From Nitrososphaeria archaeon (GTDB lineage Archaea; Thermoproteota; Nitrososphaeria; Nitrososphaerales; Nitrososphaeraceae), in contig JAJPIN010000201.1 of assembly GCA_021324715.1 (NCBI GenBank), forward strand, positions 1-14,244: a stretch of DNA of 14,244 bases, given 5' to 3'. Both the position numbers and the translations under genes were made by a program. Of this stretch, positions 7,366 through 13,745 are shown piece after piece (position 1 is the first letter of the stretch; each line of letters starts with the position of its first letter). The notes beneath the pieces are model-generated. The model saw only the letters and a list, made by a program, of their open reading frames with translations. It was not told where the DNA came from and did not search any database.

Positions 7366-7731
7366 TTACTTCGAGTGCCCCTCTTGTCTCTCTATCTCTT
7401 TTGACAATGAAAAAGTCAACAAAACTCTAACAATTACTACAATTACAAGTATTGCAAGTTCCGTTAGAGAGGGAACTAAAATAGTCTTTAAAATATTTGC
7501 AGCAACCAAGATATCAAGGGATATTAATAGCCCTCGCAGCAACCGAGATACTACCTCATCTATACGTAAACGAAGTTTTCCCTCTCTGTTCCTTAGATTT
7601 GAAATTGCTACCCTGAGAAGGCTAATGAGAGTAATTACTATTATACCTAGAATTATTATTGTTATTATAATTTCTAATGTATACACTGCATTCCCGATGA
7701 GTCCGTCGAGGAAAGCTTTACCAAAATCCAT
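7366..7731 (-). CDS. DUF1622 family membrane protein
   Basis: This 121-residue protein matches the DUF1622 pattern (PF07784), small membrane proteins of unknown function. It has a first membrane helix at about residues 19-41 (VYTLEIIITIIILGIIVITL region). An amphipathic basic stretch follows, and then the family signature around RLLRGLLISLDILVAANILKTIL. A further hydrophobic segment rich in Ile and Val ends in RVLLTFSLSKEIER. That tail, an Arg inside a hydrophobic run then S-K-E-I-E, is the most recognisable part. I use the ATG at 7731; a TTG at 7746 would add five residues and also fits the TATA box at 7778-7788. A stem-loop lies directly after the stop. No functional partner is suggested by its neighbours. 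Confidence 0.85.
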   Translation of the reverse strand: MDFGKAFLDGLIGNAVYTLEIIITIIILGIIVITLISLLRVAISNLRNREGKLRLRIDEVVSRLLRGLLISLDILVAANILKTILVPSLTELAILVIVVIVRVLLTFSLSKEIERQEGHSK

Positions 7732-7777
7732 ATTGGTTTGTGCCAAAGATGTCTACTCGTAAAGACATAATAATTAT

Positions 7778-7788
7778 GTATATATAAG
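7778..7788 (-). promoter_or_regulatory. TATA box of DUF1622 gene
   Basis: The minus strand reads cttatatatac, a good TATA match. It predicts a TSS near 7757, giving an 11-nt leader to the TTG at 7746 or 26 nt to the ATG at 7731. Confidence 0.55.
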
Positions 7789-8021
7789 ATATGATGACTT
7801 CTAGAATAATCGGAATTATTAATTCTCATTAATATAAAAAACTATGAAGGTCATTCTACCCTTCAGGCCATGTAATGATAATCAATATTGTGGAAGATTG
7901 ATTCTAAACTAAACTAATGCTTGAATGCAACAGCGTTTTGTGCTGCATGTCCTTGCAAATGGACTCCATTAATTAGAAATTCATGGACTTGATGAACTGT
8001 TCAAACTTTTCTAAATTCAGA

Positions 8022-9479
8022 TTAATTCTTTTGGCGTTCAGAAAGCCACTGCTTGATTATCTTAGATCCTTGGTCTAATGCCTCTTCATAGCCATCTTTT
8101 ATTAGCTGGTGTATGGTAGTGTCTGAAAAATCAAATGTTTTATTTGCTATTGTATTCATATCGTTTTTTCGCTCTATTCTAACTACTAGATCTACAGAGA
8201 CCATGCCTTCTATCATATCTGCATATTTAAAATGCTTCCCAGTCATAAAATTTCTCGATAGGGCTTGGTTTTGCAAGATATTGTCCACCAAGCTCTTTTT
8301 AATCTTATTATCATTAGCCAGCTTGATTAGTTTATTGATAATGTTGACATAATCCGTTATCATTAGTGACATCCTTTCATCAAACAAGGTTCTGTCATGG
8401 TACGTCAAGTCATTTTTTCTATCCACCACTCTATCATAATTATCTGGTAAATGTTCTTGTTTAATTGGATGTACGTTAATTATGAATGCACGTAAAAGTG
8501 GAACCTCAGATTTTCTAACATAATGCCAATATCTGCGGTGTTCCATCACTGCCTCCCTTAGCGGAGTATTGGCAATAATCCCACCATCCCAAAAGTAGCG
8601 TTCTTTTCTATTAGCGCTTTCTCTACTTTTTGATTTTTTCGCAGATTCATTCTCAGATTTGATTTCGTGTTCGTTACTGTAATTTTCAACCATTATTTTA
8701 GTGTAGTCATAATTGACAGGTACTGAACCGCTAGCAAGAACAAAATCAACCTCTATTCCATTATTATACCTGATTATGTGTTCGAATCCTTCATTACTAT
8801 CATGTGCAAATTCAGGACTATAACGTCCATATTCAGTTTTGCGACTACCATCCTGTTTCTCATAACTGTCAAAAACTACTGTGCTTCCTTCCTGTACATC
8901 TACAGCCACCAAGAGTAGTCTGGGTTCTTTTTTCTCATAACTGGTTGCTATAGGAAATTTTGCAAATTTCTCTAGACTTTGCTTTAAAGGTCCGTTACTA
9001 TATTGGTACCATACATTTGATGGATCTAAAAAAGTCTTGTCCCTCAAAGTCTCAGAAGGTTTGAATACATTAGGTACTCCTTTAAATATGAACTGCTTTG
9101 TATTGTAGTACCTTCTGGCAGATTCACTGGTTGCTACAACATCATTAAGCGAATGCCAATAATCCCACCATTGAGTAAAACCTGGCATTTTATCAACAGC
9201 TGATTCAGTAGCAAGATGTTCCCAAAATTTAATTAACCATTCGGCAGATCCTTTCCATGTCTTCTTTTCTTTCACATAACTTACCAGAACGGATGCATTC
9301 ATAGCTCCTATGGAGGTGCCAGCAACAATATCAAATAGCGGTTTATCTTCTCTTCCTATAATTTTGTCTCTCTCAGATGCCAATTCATAAAATGCCTTGT
9401 AAGCGCCTGCCTCATACGCTCCAAGCGAACCGCCTCCTTGGAATACTAATGCTCTTTGAAAATCATTTGAAGTTAACAT
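8022..9479 (-). CDS. Patatin-like phospholipase
   Basis: This is a 485-residue serine lipase of the patatin family (PF01734), expected to release fatty acids from phospholipids or other acyl lipids. The oxyanion loop GGGSLGAYEAG starts at residue 15. The nucleophile motif GTSIG holds Ser56, and the partner Asp298 is in WDGGIIANTP, so the Ser-Asp dyad is intact. The N-terminus shows no signal peptide. A highly charged insertion, rich in Lys, Glu and Ser, sits at about residues 266-295 just before the catalytic Asp motif. The C-terminal 150 residues are mostly helical and not assigned. Archaeal lipids are mainly ether-linked, so the natural substrate is unclear, and bacterial ancestry is possible though nothing here proves it. 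The ATG at 9479 follows a TATA box at leaderless distance. Confidence 0.92.
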   Translation of the reverse strand: MLTSNDFQRALVFQGGGSLGAYEAGAYKAFYELASERDKIIGREDKPLFDIVAGTSIGAMNASVLVSYVKEKKTWKGSAEWLIKFWEHLATESAVDKMPGFTQWWDYWHSLNDVVATSESARRYYNTKQFIFKGVPNVFKPSETLRDKTFLDPSNVWYQYSNGPLKQSLEKFAKFPIATSYEKKEPRLLLVAVDVQEGSTVVFDSYEKQDGSRKTEYGRYSPEFAHDSNEGFEHIIRYNNGIEVDFVLASGSVPVNYDYTKIMVENYSNEHEIKSENESAKKSKSRESANRKERYFWDGGIIANTPLREAVMEHRRYWHYVRKSEVPLLRAFIINVHPIKQEHLPDNYDRVVDRKNDLTYHDRTLFDERMSLMITDYVNIINKLIKLANDNKIKKSLVDNILQNQALSRNFMTGKHFKYADMIEGMVSVDLVVRIERKNDMNTIANKTFDFSDTTIHQLIKDGYEEALDQGSKIIKQWLSERQKN

Positions 9480-9504
9480 TCAGTACTGTGATAAAGAAAA
9501 GAAA

Positions 9505-9513
9505 TTATAAGTA
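9505..9513 (-). promoter_or_regulatory. TATA box of patatin gene
   Basis: The minus strand reads tacttataa. It is centred 30 bp before the ATG at 9479, predicting a TSS near 9482 and a leaderless mRNA. Confidence 0.6.
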
Positions 9514-9581
9514 TCTTTTTATTGTTTTGCAGCCTCTGGCTGTAATAAGACTACAAGATTAAGCTGCAAGCCCGTTTGAAG

Positions 9582-10001
9582 TTATTTAAGACTGTCCATG
9601 CTTCCAAATATTGTCCATGCTTCCTTGATTTTGCCATCTTGAAAATGGAAAATCTCGACTCCCTGAGTCTCAAACTTCTCATGGCTTACATCCTTCCAAT
9701 TCTCTATCTCATGGCTTGGTTGACTACCATGAAGTTCCTTTGCAAATGTGCCTTTCAAGTTCCATCTCATTGCAAGTTTATCCTGTCCCCCAAATGTATC
9801 TACTATTGTGATATTCATATCAGGAAACGCCTTGAGATCTTCGCCTATCCACTGTTTGAAATTCTCCAGACCTTTAACTTCTTCCATTCCATGATAGGTT
9901 ATATCAGGAGTAACAAAGTTTTCTGCCTCATCTATTTTTCTCTCGTTAAATATAGTCTGAACAAATTTTTCAGCAATCTCCTTGTTATGAGCTTCTGTCA
10001 T
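9582..10001 (-). CDS. SnoaL-like / ester cyclase family protein
   Basis: This is a 139-residue single-domain protein with the cone-shaped alpha+beta barrel of the SnoaL-like superfamily (PF07366). It begins with a helix (NKEIAEKFVQTIFNERKIDE), then FVTPDITYHG, the GLENFKQWIGEDLKAFPDMNITI segment, and later strands ending GVEIFHFQDGKIKEAW. These features are standard for so-called ester cyclases. Family members bind small hydrophobic ligands, and many are not true cyclases, so the role is open. The ATG at 10001 is supported by AAGGA at 10010-10014, 8 nt upstream, one of the few clear ribosome binding sites here. A 13-codon upstream ORF ends 4 nt before the start. It lies 102 bp upstream of the patatin gene on the same strand, but that gene has its own promoter. 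Confidence 0.9.
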   Translation of the reverse strand: MTEAHNKEIAEKFVQTIFNERKIDEAENFVTPDITYHGMEEVKGLENFKQWIGEDLKAFPDMNITIVDTFGGQDKLAMRWNLKGTFAKELHGSQPSHEIENWKDVSHEKFETQGVEIFHFQDGKIKEAWTIFGSMDSLK

Positions 10002-10005
10002 GCCC

Positions 10006-10047
10006 TCATTCCTTTAAAGCTACCATTAAAGGTTTCCATTCATCCAT
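10006..10047 (-). other. Upstream ORF, 13 codons, before SnoaL-like gene
   Basis: ATG at 10047 reads MDEWKPLMVALKE and stops at TGA 10008-10006, four nucleotides before the SnoaL ATG. The AAGGA ribosome binding site of the downstream gene lies within its last codons, which would allow translational coupling. A TATA-like element at about 10048-10056 would start transcription near 10025, inside this ORF, so translation depends on an upstream promoter that I cannot identify. Confidence 0.3.
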
Positions 10048-10203
10048 TAAAATAATGAATATCCTACAAAACTGATTCAAAAATCCCAGATTCTGATTCT
10101 CAAAAGATCTACCAAATGATCTAACTAAATAGTCGTTAGGTGGATTACATGCTTAGAACAGCTTAGAAGTATATCGTCTAAATACCCTAAGGTTCTATCA
10201 AGT

Positions 10204-10210
10204 AAAAAAA
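10204..10210 (-). terminator. T-run after SHOCT gene
   Basis: On the minus strand a run of seven T lies about 29 nt beyond the SHOCT stop at 10239. T-rich tracts act as intrinsic terminators in archaea. No strong hairpin precedes it. The remainder of the gap up to the SnoaL gene shows no gene. Confidence 0.4.
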
Positions 10211-10238
10211 TTTTGAGTAAAATAGTTTAAGCTGGAAT

Positions 10239-10532
10239 TTATAATTTGGCTAATAATTCCATTTTGAGTTTCTGGAACTCTTCTTCCGATAAGATTCCCT
10301 GCTTTTTAAGATCCGCTAATTTTTGCAATTTCTGGGTTACATCTTCTTGACCGGATGGTTTTTGACTTTGTTGTGCATTTTGCTGTTGCATTTGTGCCAT
10401 CTCTTTTTCGTGTTGTGCATTTAACTGAGCCATTTCAGCTTGGTGAGCTTGATCTTGCGCTTGTGCTTGTCCAGCAGCACGATTTCTAGCTATCCCTGCA
10501 CCTATTGCAGCAGACGCCCATCTACCTCTCAT
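10239..10532 (-). CDS. SHOCT-domain protein
   Basis: This is a 97-residue small protein. It opens with MRGRWASAAIGAGIARNR, a basic, Gly/Ala-rich and possibly membrane-interacting segment. It continues as a Gln/Ala-rich stretch (about residues 20-60: AQAQDQAHQAEMAQ and similar) likely to form a coiled coil. It ends in a SHOCT domain (PF09851), a short helical pair with KLADLKKQGILSEEEFQKLKMELL. SHOCT domains often end membrane-associated or phage-related proteins and may mediate oligomerisation. The ATG at 10532 is chosen because a TATA box at 10553-10564 predicts leaderless transcription from it. The frame stays open to an ATG at 10694, adding 54 residues that include a hydrophobic stretch (IGLFIVVIIIDIM), and another TATA box (10728-10738) fits that start. 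Two protein forms are therefore possible. Confidence 0.82.
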   Translation of the reverse strand: MRGRWASAAIGAGIARNRAAGQAQAQDQAHQAEMAQLNAQHEKEMAQMQQQNAQQSQKPSGQEDVTQKLQKLADLKKQGILSEEEFQKLKMELLAKL

Positions 10533-10552
10533 AATATCGATTATGATAACTA

Positions 10553-10564
10553 CGATAAATAAAC
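10553..10564 (-). promoter_or_regulatory. TATA box for short SHOCT start
   Basis: The minus strand reads gtttatttatcg, centred about 27 bp before the ATG at 10532, which predicts a leaderless mRNA for the 97-residue form. Confidence 0.45.
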
Positions 10565-10727
10565 CTATCTTCTCGAGTTTGAGGTTACCTATGGACATTC
10601 TAAGTAAATTGTATAATCCACAAAGCTCGAATCTTTTTGCCTCTCTGTAATTATTCATGTTACATTTTCTTCTTTCTAATCGATTTTCATTCAATAGATT
10701 AGTTTTTACCTCGATTTCTGTTGATAA

Positions 10728-10738
10728 CCATATAAAGC
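10728..10738 (-). promoter_or_regulatory. TATA box for long SHOCT start
   Basis: The minus strand reads gctttatatgg, a good TATA match just past the stop of the upstream gene. It predicts a TSS near 10706 and a leader of about 12 nt to the ATG at 10694, the start of the longer SHOCT reading. Confidence 0.45.
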
Positions 10739-10740
10739 AA

Positions 10741-11763
10741 TCATGAAGATATCGCCCGACTTAAAGCGTTAGCATGATGATCCGAGACCAATTTTATGAA
10801 GACCAGATTACTAGGGATAGAAATTTTTTTGACCGATGCGCGATATTCATCTATCAGTCTATTAATTGGTGATTCAAATAAATCTAATGAATTTCTTATG
10901 ATATTCCTTAACTTGGTAATGCCGTATTTTTTTATTATACTGTAAGGAACATTCTCAAGAACCGACATAACAAAAACATTAGGCATATCTCCTCGAACAT
11001 CCTCCTCCATATCCTGCCAGTCGTCCATTAGATCGAGTAACGCTTGATTATAGTGTAATACTAGGGAAACATTTTCATTAAAGCTTGGCAATTTGGCATC
11101 TAATACTCTTGCATAAATTGTTGATGCATCTGATGATTTAGATAGACTAAAATTTCTTATTTCATTATAAGAAAAGCTGTTGCCATCCAGTATACGACTT
11201 TTTACAACCTGCTCAAATTTCCAAAATGGCGAGAATTGTTTTAATGAAAAATCTATTGAATACTTAAGATGACCTTTATTAGTTTCGCTCGCAAAGACCT
11301 TGTTTATGGACTGACGTACTTTTCTAGCCAGCAACAAATATCTATAATTTTTTGTCTCAAAAAATTTATCGTAAAGAAGAACATACCTGGCCAAAAGTCT
11401 TATCATTCTATGCACCCCTAATGCTTGCTCTATATCTTTAGTATCAAAGTACGTTGCTACAAAGTATGTAGGATCTTGTGCCTTTTCATCTAAAGTTCTA
11501 AATGTGGTTGATATATTTAGATCATATTTCATCAACAATTTGCTTAAAGAGATCATCTGTTCTATCAAAGTCATTCTATCATTGGGAAAGCTTAATTCTT
11601 TACTGACTCTAGAAATTTTATCAATAATGGCTTTTTCCTTTTTTGCTTGCAATTTGGTAGTGTTGACTTCCACCAGCAGTAATGGCTTTCTCCAATTATA
11701 AATATTATTTATTCTATTGAGATTGTAAAAACTGTTCTTACTATCGATATTTTGAATATGCAT
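10741..11763 (-). CDS. Class I isoprenoid-synthase-like protein (tentative)
   Basis: This is a 340-residue soluble, mostly helical protein. Near the C-terminal third it has MDDWQDMEEDVRGDMPN, with Asp247, Asp248, Asp251, Glu254 and Asp255. This resembles the second Asp-rich motif (DDxxD) of class I trans-prenyl transferases and terpene synthases, where it binds Mg2+ and diphosphate. The expected first motif is not clear: the candidate in the right helical setting is only Asp132 to Glu136 (YDKFFE), after an Arg-rich helix. It may therefore be a divergent terpene or prenyl synthase or an inactive relative. An unrelated all-helical protein is also possible. The start at 11763 is uncertain: the best TATA-like element (11774-11783) lies too near it, and the next Met is residue 64 (11574). 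No isoprenoid genes adjoin it. Confidence 0.6.
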   Translation of the reverse strand: MHIQNIDSKNSFYNLNRINNIYNWRKPLLLVEVNTTKLQAKKEKAIIDKISRVSKELSFPNDRMTLIEQMISLSKLLMKYDLNISTTFRTLDEKAQDPTYFVATYFDTKDIEQALGVHRMIRLLARYVLLYDKFFETKNYRYLLLARKVRQSINKVFASETNKGHLKYSIDFSLKQFSPFWKFEQVVKSRILDGNSFSYNEIRNFSLSKSSDASTIYARVLDAKLPSFNENVSLVLHYNQALLDLMDDWQDMEEDVRGDMPNVFVMSVLENVPYSIIKKYGITKLRNIIRNSLDLFESPINRLIDEYRASVKKISIPSNLVFIKLVSDHHANALSRAISS

Positions 11764-11857
11764 AAAAATCTAAAGTATAAAAGTAATTCTAGTACAAATG
11801 CTCTTAAGCCAATTAAGCTATTTTTTCAAATGGATCATTGAAGATTATTAATGCAGT

Positions 11858-12661
11858 TTAGTTTCTGGACAACAAATATTGATAATGGTCGTAGTACATT
11901 CTAGATCCTCTCATCAAGAAGTAAGCGACTAACATTAACCAAATACCACCAACGAAAGTAAACTTGAAACCTATAACCCCGCCTATTATAAGTATACAAA
12001 TTGAGATAATCATGCCTATCCTTATAGCAGATAATGTAGCCGTAATGTGGTCGTGAGTACGGTAGGAGAGAATAGACCTCAAAATTCTTCCCCCATCGCA
12101 TGGAAATATGGGTAAAAGATTGAAAAGACCAATGACGAAGTTAATGGCTGCACTATAGAAAAAGATCGCATCAATAGGAAAAGTTTGTGAATTGAAAATA
12201 TGACTTTCAATGAATGTGAACCAAAGAAGAAAGGAAAGACCAGAAATAATGAAACTTATTAAAGGACCAGCAAACGCCATCCATATTTCTTTTTTAGGAA
12301 CTGTTATTTCATCGGGTATTAGAGCAATTCCTCCTAATGCAAATAGCGTTATCTTCTGAAATTTGATTCCATATCTGCCTGCTATAATGGAATGGGCCAC
12401 TTCATGCAACAAAATGGAAACTAGTGAGATTAGAGCACATACTACACCTATTATTATATAGGTCGATTGTACGAATCCCGGATAATTGTTTGGTAAAATC
12501 GTACTGGATAATGTCCATGCAATAAGAATAACAATAAACGCGGAACTAAAATTAATATAAACAGGTACTCCAGCCACTCTTCCGACCAGTAATGAATATC
12601 GGGATAACCAGCTTTCTTCGTTAGTGTCAGAACGGAATTTTTCATTCCTGCTATCAGCCAT
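11858..12661 (-). CDS. Site-2 protease family (M50) membrane metalloprotease
   Basis: This is a 267-residue intramembrane zinc protease (PF02163). The metal-binding HExxH is His86-Glu87-x2-His90 in LLHEVAHSI, inside a hydrophobic helix. The third ligand is Asp189 in LLPIFPCDGGRILRS, a variant of the family NPxPxxPxDGG motif. It has about six membrane segments, with FAGPLISF between the two metal motifs as in the SpoIVFB/Rip-like group. No PDZ or CBS domain is present. Such proteases cut membrane-anchored regulators; the substrate here is unknown. The ATG at 12661 is supported by a TATA box at 12686-12694 at leaderless distance. That box sits in the 46-bp gap after the small PRC-barrel-like gene, so the two are probably transcribed separately. 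Confidence 0.93.
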   Translation of the reverse strand: MADSRNEKFRSDTNEESWLSRYSLLVGRVAGVPVYINFSSAFIVILIAWTLSSTILPNNYPGFVQSTYIIIGVVCALISLVSILLHEVAHSIIAGRYGIKFQKITLFALGGIALIPDEITVPKKEIWMAFAGPLISFIISGLSFLLWFTFIESHIFNSQTFPIDAIFFYSAAINFVIGLFNLLPIFPCDGGRILRSILSYRTHDHITATLSAIRIGMIISICILIIGGVIGFKFTFVGGIWLMLVAYFLMRGSRMYYDHYQYLLSRN

Positions 12662-12685
12662 TGCATTCAGCCTAATTATGAGTGA

Positions 12686-12694
12686 TTATTTTAA
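12686..12694 (-). promoter_or_regulatory. TATA box of site-2 protease gene
   Basis: The minus strand reads ttaaaataa, centred 29 bp before the ATG at 12661. It predicts a TSS near 12663, hence a leaderless mRNA. Confidence 0.5.
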
Positions 12695-12707
12695 CCCAAT
12701 TAGGATA

Positions 12708-12938
12708 TTACCCTACCGTAATCCTGTATTTTTGTAATTCCTTATACGATATATCAAGCTTTAACTCGTTACCAATTTTACGCTCTATATGTGATCTTGG
12801 TATGTTGTACTTTATACCGGAAGGTGAAGCGACCAAGATAAAACTATCAAACTTAGCTTCGATGGAACCCACCAGAGTTTTTTTAGCTCGGACCTTCTTT
12901 TCCAGTACATTATCTAGATTCAAGTTTTCTTGTGTCAT
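12708..12938 (-). CDS. Small PRC-barrel-like protein
   Basis: This small basic protein (76 residues) has no signal peptide or membrane segment. After a charged helical start (about 1-20), residues 21-76 show a beta pattern: LVGSIEAKFDSFILVASPSG, then IKYNIPRSHIER, then ELKLDISYKELQKY. The arrangement 'V-G-x-I ... Y-x-I-P-x-S ... L-x-I-S-x-x-E' resembles PRC-barrel domain proteins, which are common in archaea and act as small scaffold or RNA/protein-binding modules. This is my reading of the pattern, not a firm assignment. The ATG at 12938 is preceded by GGAGGT 9 nt upstream, the best ribosome binding site in the window. A 13-bp tandem repeat lies just upstream of its TATA box. Confidence 0.75.
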   Translation of the reverse strand: MTQENLNLDNVLEKKVRAKKTLVGSIEAKFDSFILVASPSGIKYNIPRSHIERKIGNELKLDISYKELQKYRITVG

Positions 12939-12947
12939 CTATAGTAA

Positions 12948-12953
12948 ACCTCC
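12948..12953 (-). promoter_or_regulatory. Strong Shine-Dalgarno site of PRC-barrel-like gene
   Basis: GGAGGT on the minus strand, 9 nt before the ATG at 12938. It decides this start. Most other genes in the window have no such site. If transcription starts where the TATA box at 12963-12972 predicts (near 12942), the site would not be in the mRNA, so the true TSS is probably further upstream or the site is fortuitous. Confidence 0.55.
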
Positions 12954-12962
12954 AAAAAAGTA

Positions 12963-12972
12963 GGATATATGT
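12963..12972 (-). promoter_or_regulatory. TATA-like element of PRC-barrel-like gene
   Basis: The minus strand reads acatatatcc, centred about 30 bp before the ATG at 12938. It conflicts with use of the strong ribosome binding site at 12948-12953, as the predicted TSS (about 12942) is downstream of that site. Confidence 0.4.
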
Positions 12973-12980
12973 CGTGATTA

Positions 12981-13006
12981 ACAATGTTACTTCACAATGT
13001 TACCTC
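12981..13006. repeat. Two-copy 13-bp tandem repeat
   Basis: Two adjacent 13-bp units, acaatgttacttc and acaatgttacctc, differ at one base. They lie 8 bp upstream of the TATA-like element of the PRC-barrel-like gene and just after the stop of the second CHRD gene. The position suits an activator or repressor site. Confidence 0.7.
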
Positions 13007-13023
13007 ATGATCGGCTGAACTGC

Positions 13024-13572
13024 CTATATTGGTTGTTTCTGAGTAGTTGTTGAGGGAGTTACCGCACCCTGAATTTCTCCGTTCTCATGACCTTGGGTGC
13101 GAATGACAACGTTGATTGAGTCATTTTTCATTAGATTTGATAAATCAGTAATAGTCTTGCCACTCAATGGCCCACTTAGATCATTGGCGGTAATAACGCC
13201 TTTAGATATTTGTCCATTCACTTCACCAGTAGGGATCCCAGATTTTCCGTTAATCTCTACATAAGGATTAAATACTTGAGCTACATCAGTCCCATTCTTA
13301 AGACTAATATGAGCTCCTATGATTCCTTTAATGTTTTTACCGTCTATTACGTAAGCCATATTCCCATCAGGACCTACATTAAATTTCGCTGTTCCGGTAG
13401 CGGCCGTACTGACTTTCGGTGATAGATTTTGACCTGACAAGCTTGCTACAAAATTGGCTTGTTGTGCGTATGCTGGCATTGATATTAGCGAGACGGCCAA
13501 AGCACACAGTGATATCATTGGACTGTATCTACCAATAAGAAACCTTGTCGATCGTTTCATATTTAGAGACAT
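13024..13572 (-). CDS. Secreted CHRD-domain protein (second paralogue)
   Basis: This is a 182-residue exported CHRD-domain protein (PF07452). The signal peptide covers residues 1-36, with basic residues, a hydrophobic core (MISLCALAVSLISM) and AYA at 34-36 before the likely cleavage. The domain covers about 39-170. It aligns with the first CHRD protein through the GPLSGK, LMKNDSINVVIRT and NGEIQGAV segments, so the two are paralogues. It differs at the first signature: GAHISLKNG has one His where the other has GAHLHEG with two, which could alter a metal or ligand site. The C-terminal 12 residues are Thr/Gln/Pro-rich. The ATG at 13572 fits a TATA box at 13595-13604 at leaderless distance; an ATG four codons later (13560) is a close alternative. 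Confidence 0.87.
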   Translation of the reverse strand: MSLNMKRSTRFLIGRYSPMISLCALAVSLISMPAYAQQANFVASLSGQNLSPKVSTAATGTAKFNVGPDGNMAYVIDGKNIKGIIGAHISLKNGTDVAQVFNPYVEINGKSGIPTGEVNGQISKGVITANDLSGPLSGKTITDLSNLMKNDSINVVIRTQGHENGEIQGAVTPSTTTQKQPI

Positions 13573-13594
13573 TTTAGTTTATTATAAGGCAAAA

Positions 13595-13604
13595 ATGTAT
13601 AAGT
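13595..13604 (-). promoter_or_regulatory. TATA box of second CHRD gene
   Basis: The minus strand reads acttatacat, centred 28 bp before the ATG at 13572, predicting a TSS near 13573. A second TATA-like stretch (ccttataat, about 13581-13589) would instead suit the ATG at 13560. Confidence 0.5.
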
Positions 13605-13609
13605 CTCTT

Positions 13610-13647
13610 ACTTAATATTGTTAAGTTATCTTAATTAACTATTAAGT
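13610..13647. promoter_or_regulatory. Phased TTAAG/CTTAA half-site array
   Basis: Four alternating half-sites, CTTAA at 13611, TTAAG at 13621, CTTAA at 13630 and TTAAG at 13642, are spaced 9-12 bp apart, about one helical turn. The outermost form an 8-bp perfect inverted repeat (acttaata / tattaagt). The array starts 6 bp upstream of the TATA box of the second CHRD gene, where a regulator could act. The DNA is AT-rich, so chance cannot be dismissed. Confidence 0.3.
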
Positions 13648-13745
13648 GGTAACTATTGAATAAAGTAAAATACATGATAGAGTAAAGCTTTCTACACTAT
13701 ATAATAATTATTGTTGGTACGTTTCACGTTTGCCGGTAATCGAAT

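Noticed and set aside
8765..8780. A gttcgaatcc stretch resembling a tRNA T-arm, also cgaatccc near 12473
   Set aside because: Both lie within conserved protein-coding genes, and no acceptor stem or anticodon arm can be drawn around them.
9576..10055. A 159-codon plus-strand ORF opposite the SnoaL-like gene
   Set aside because: It is the antisense shadow of a clear SnoaL-family gene and has a Cys/Leu/Phe-rich composition with no domain pattern.
12981..13006. The 13-bp repeat as a CRISPR or mobile-element signature
   Set aside because: There are only two units, directly adjacent with no spacers, and no cas or transposase gene is near.
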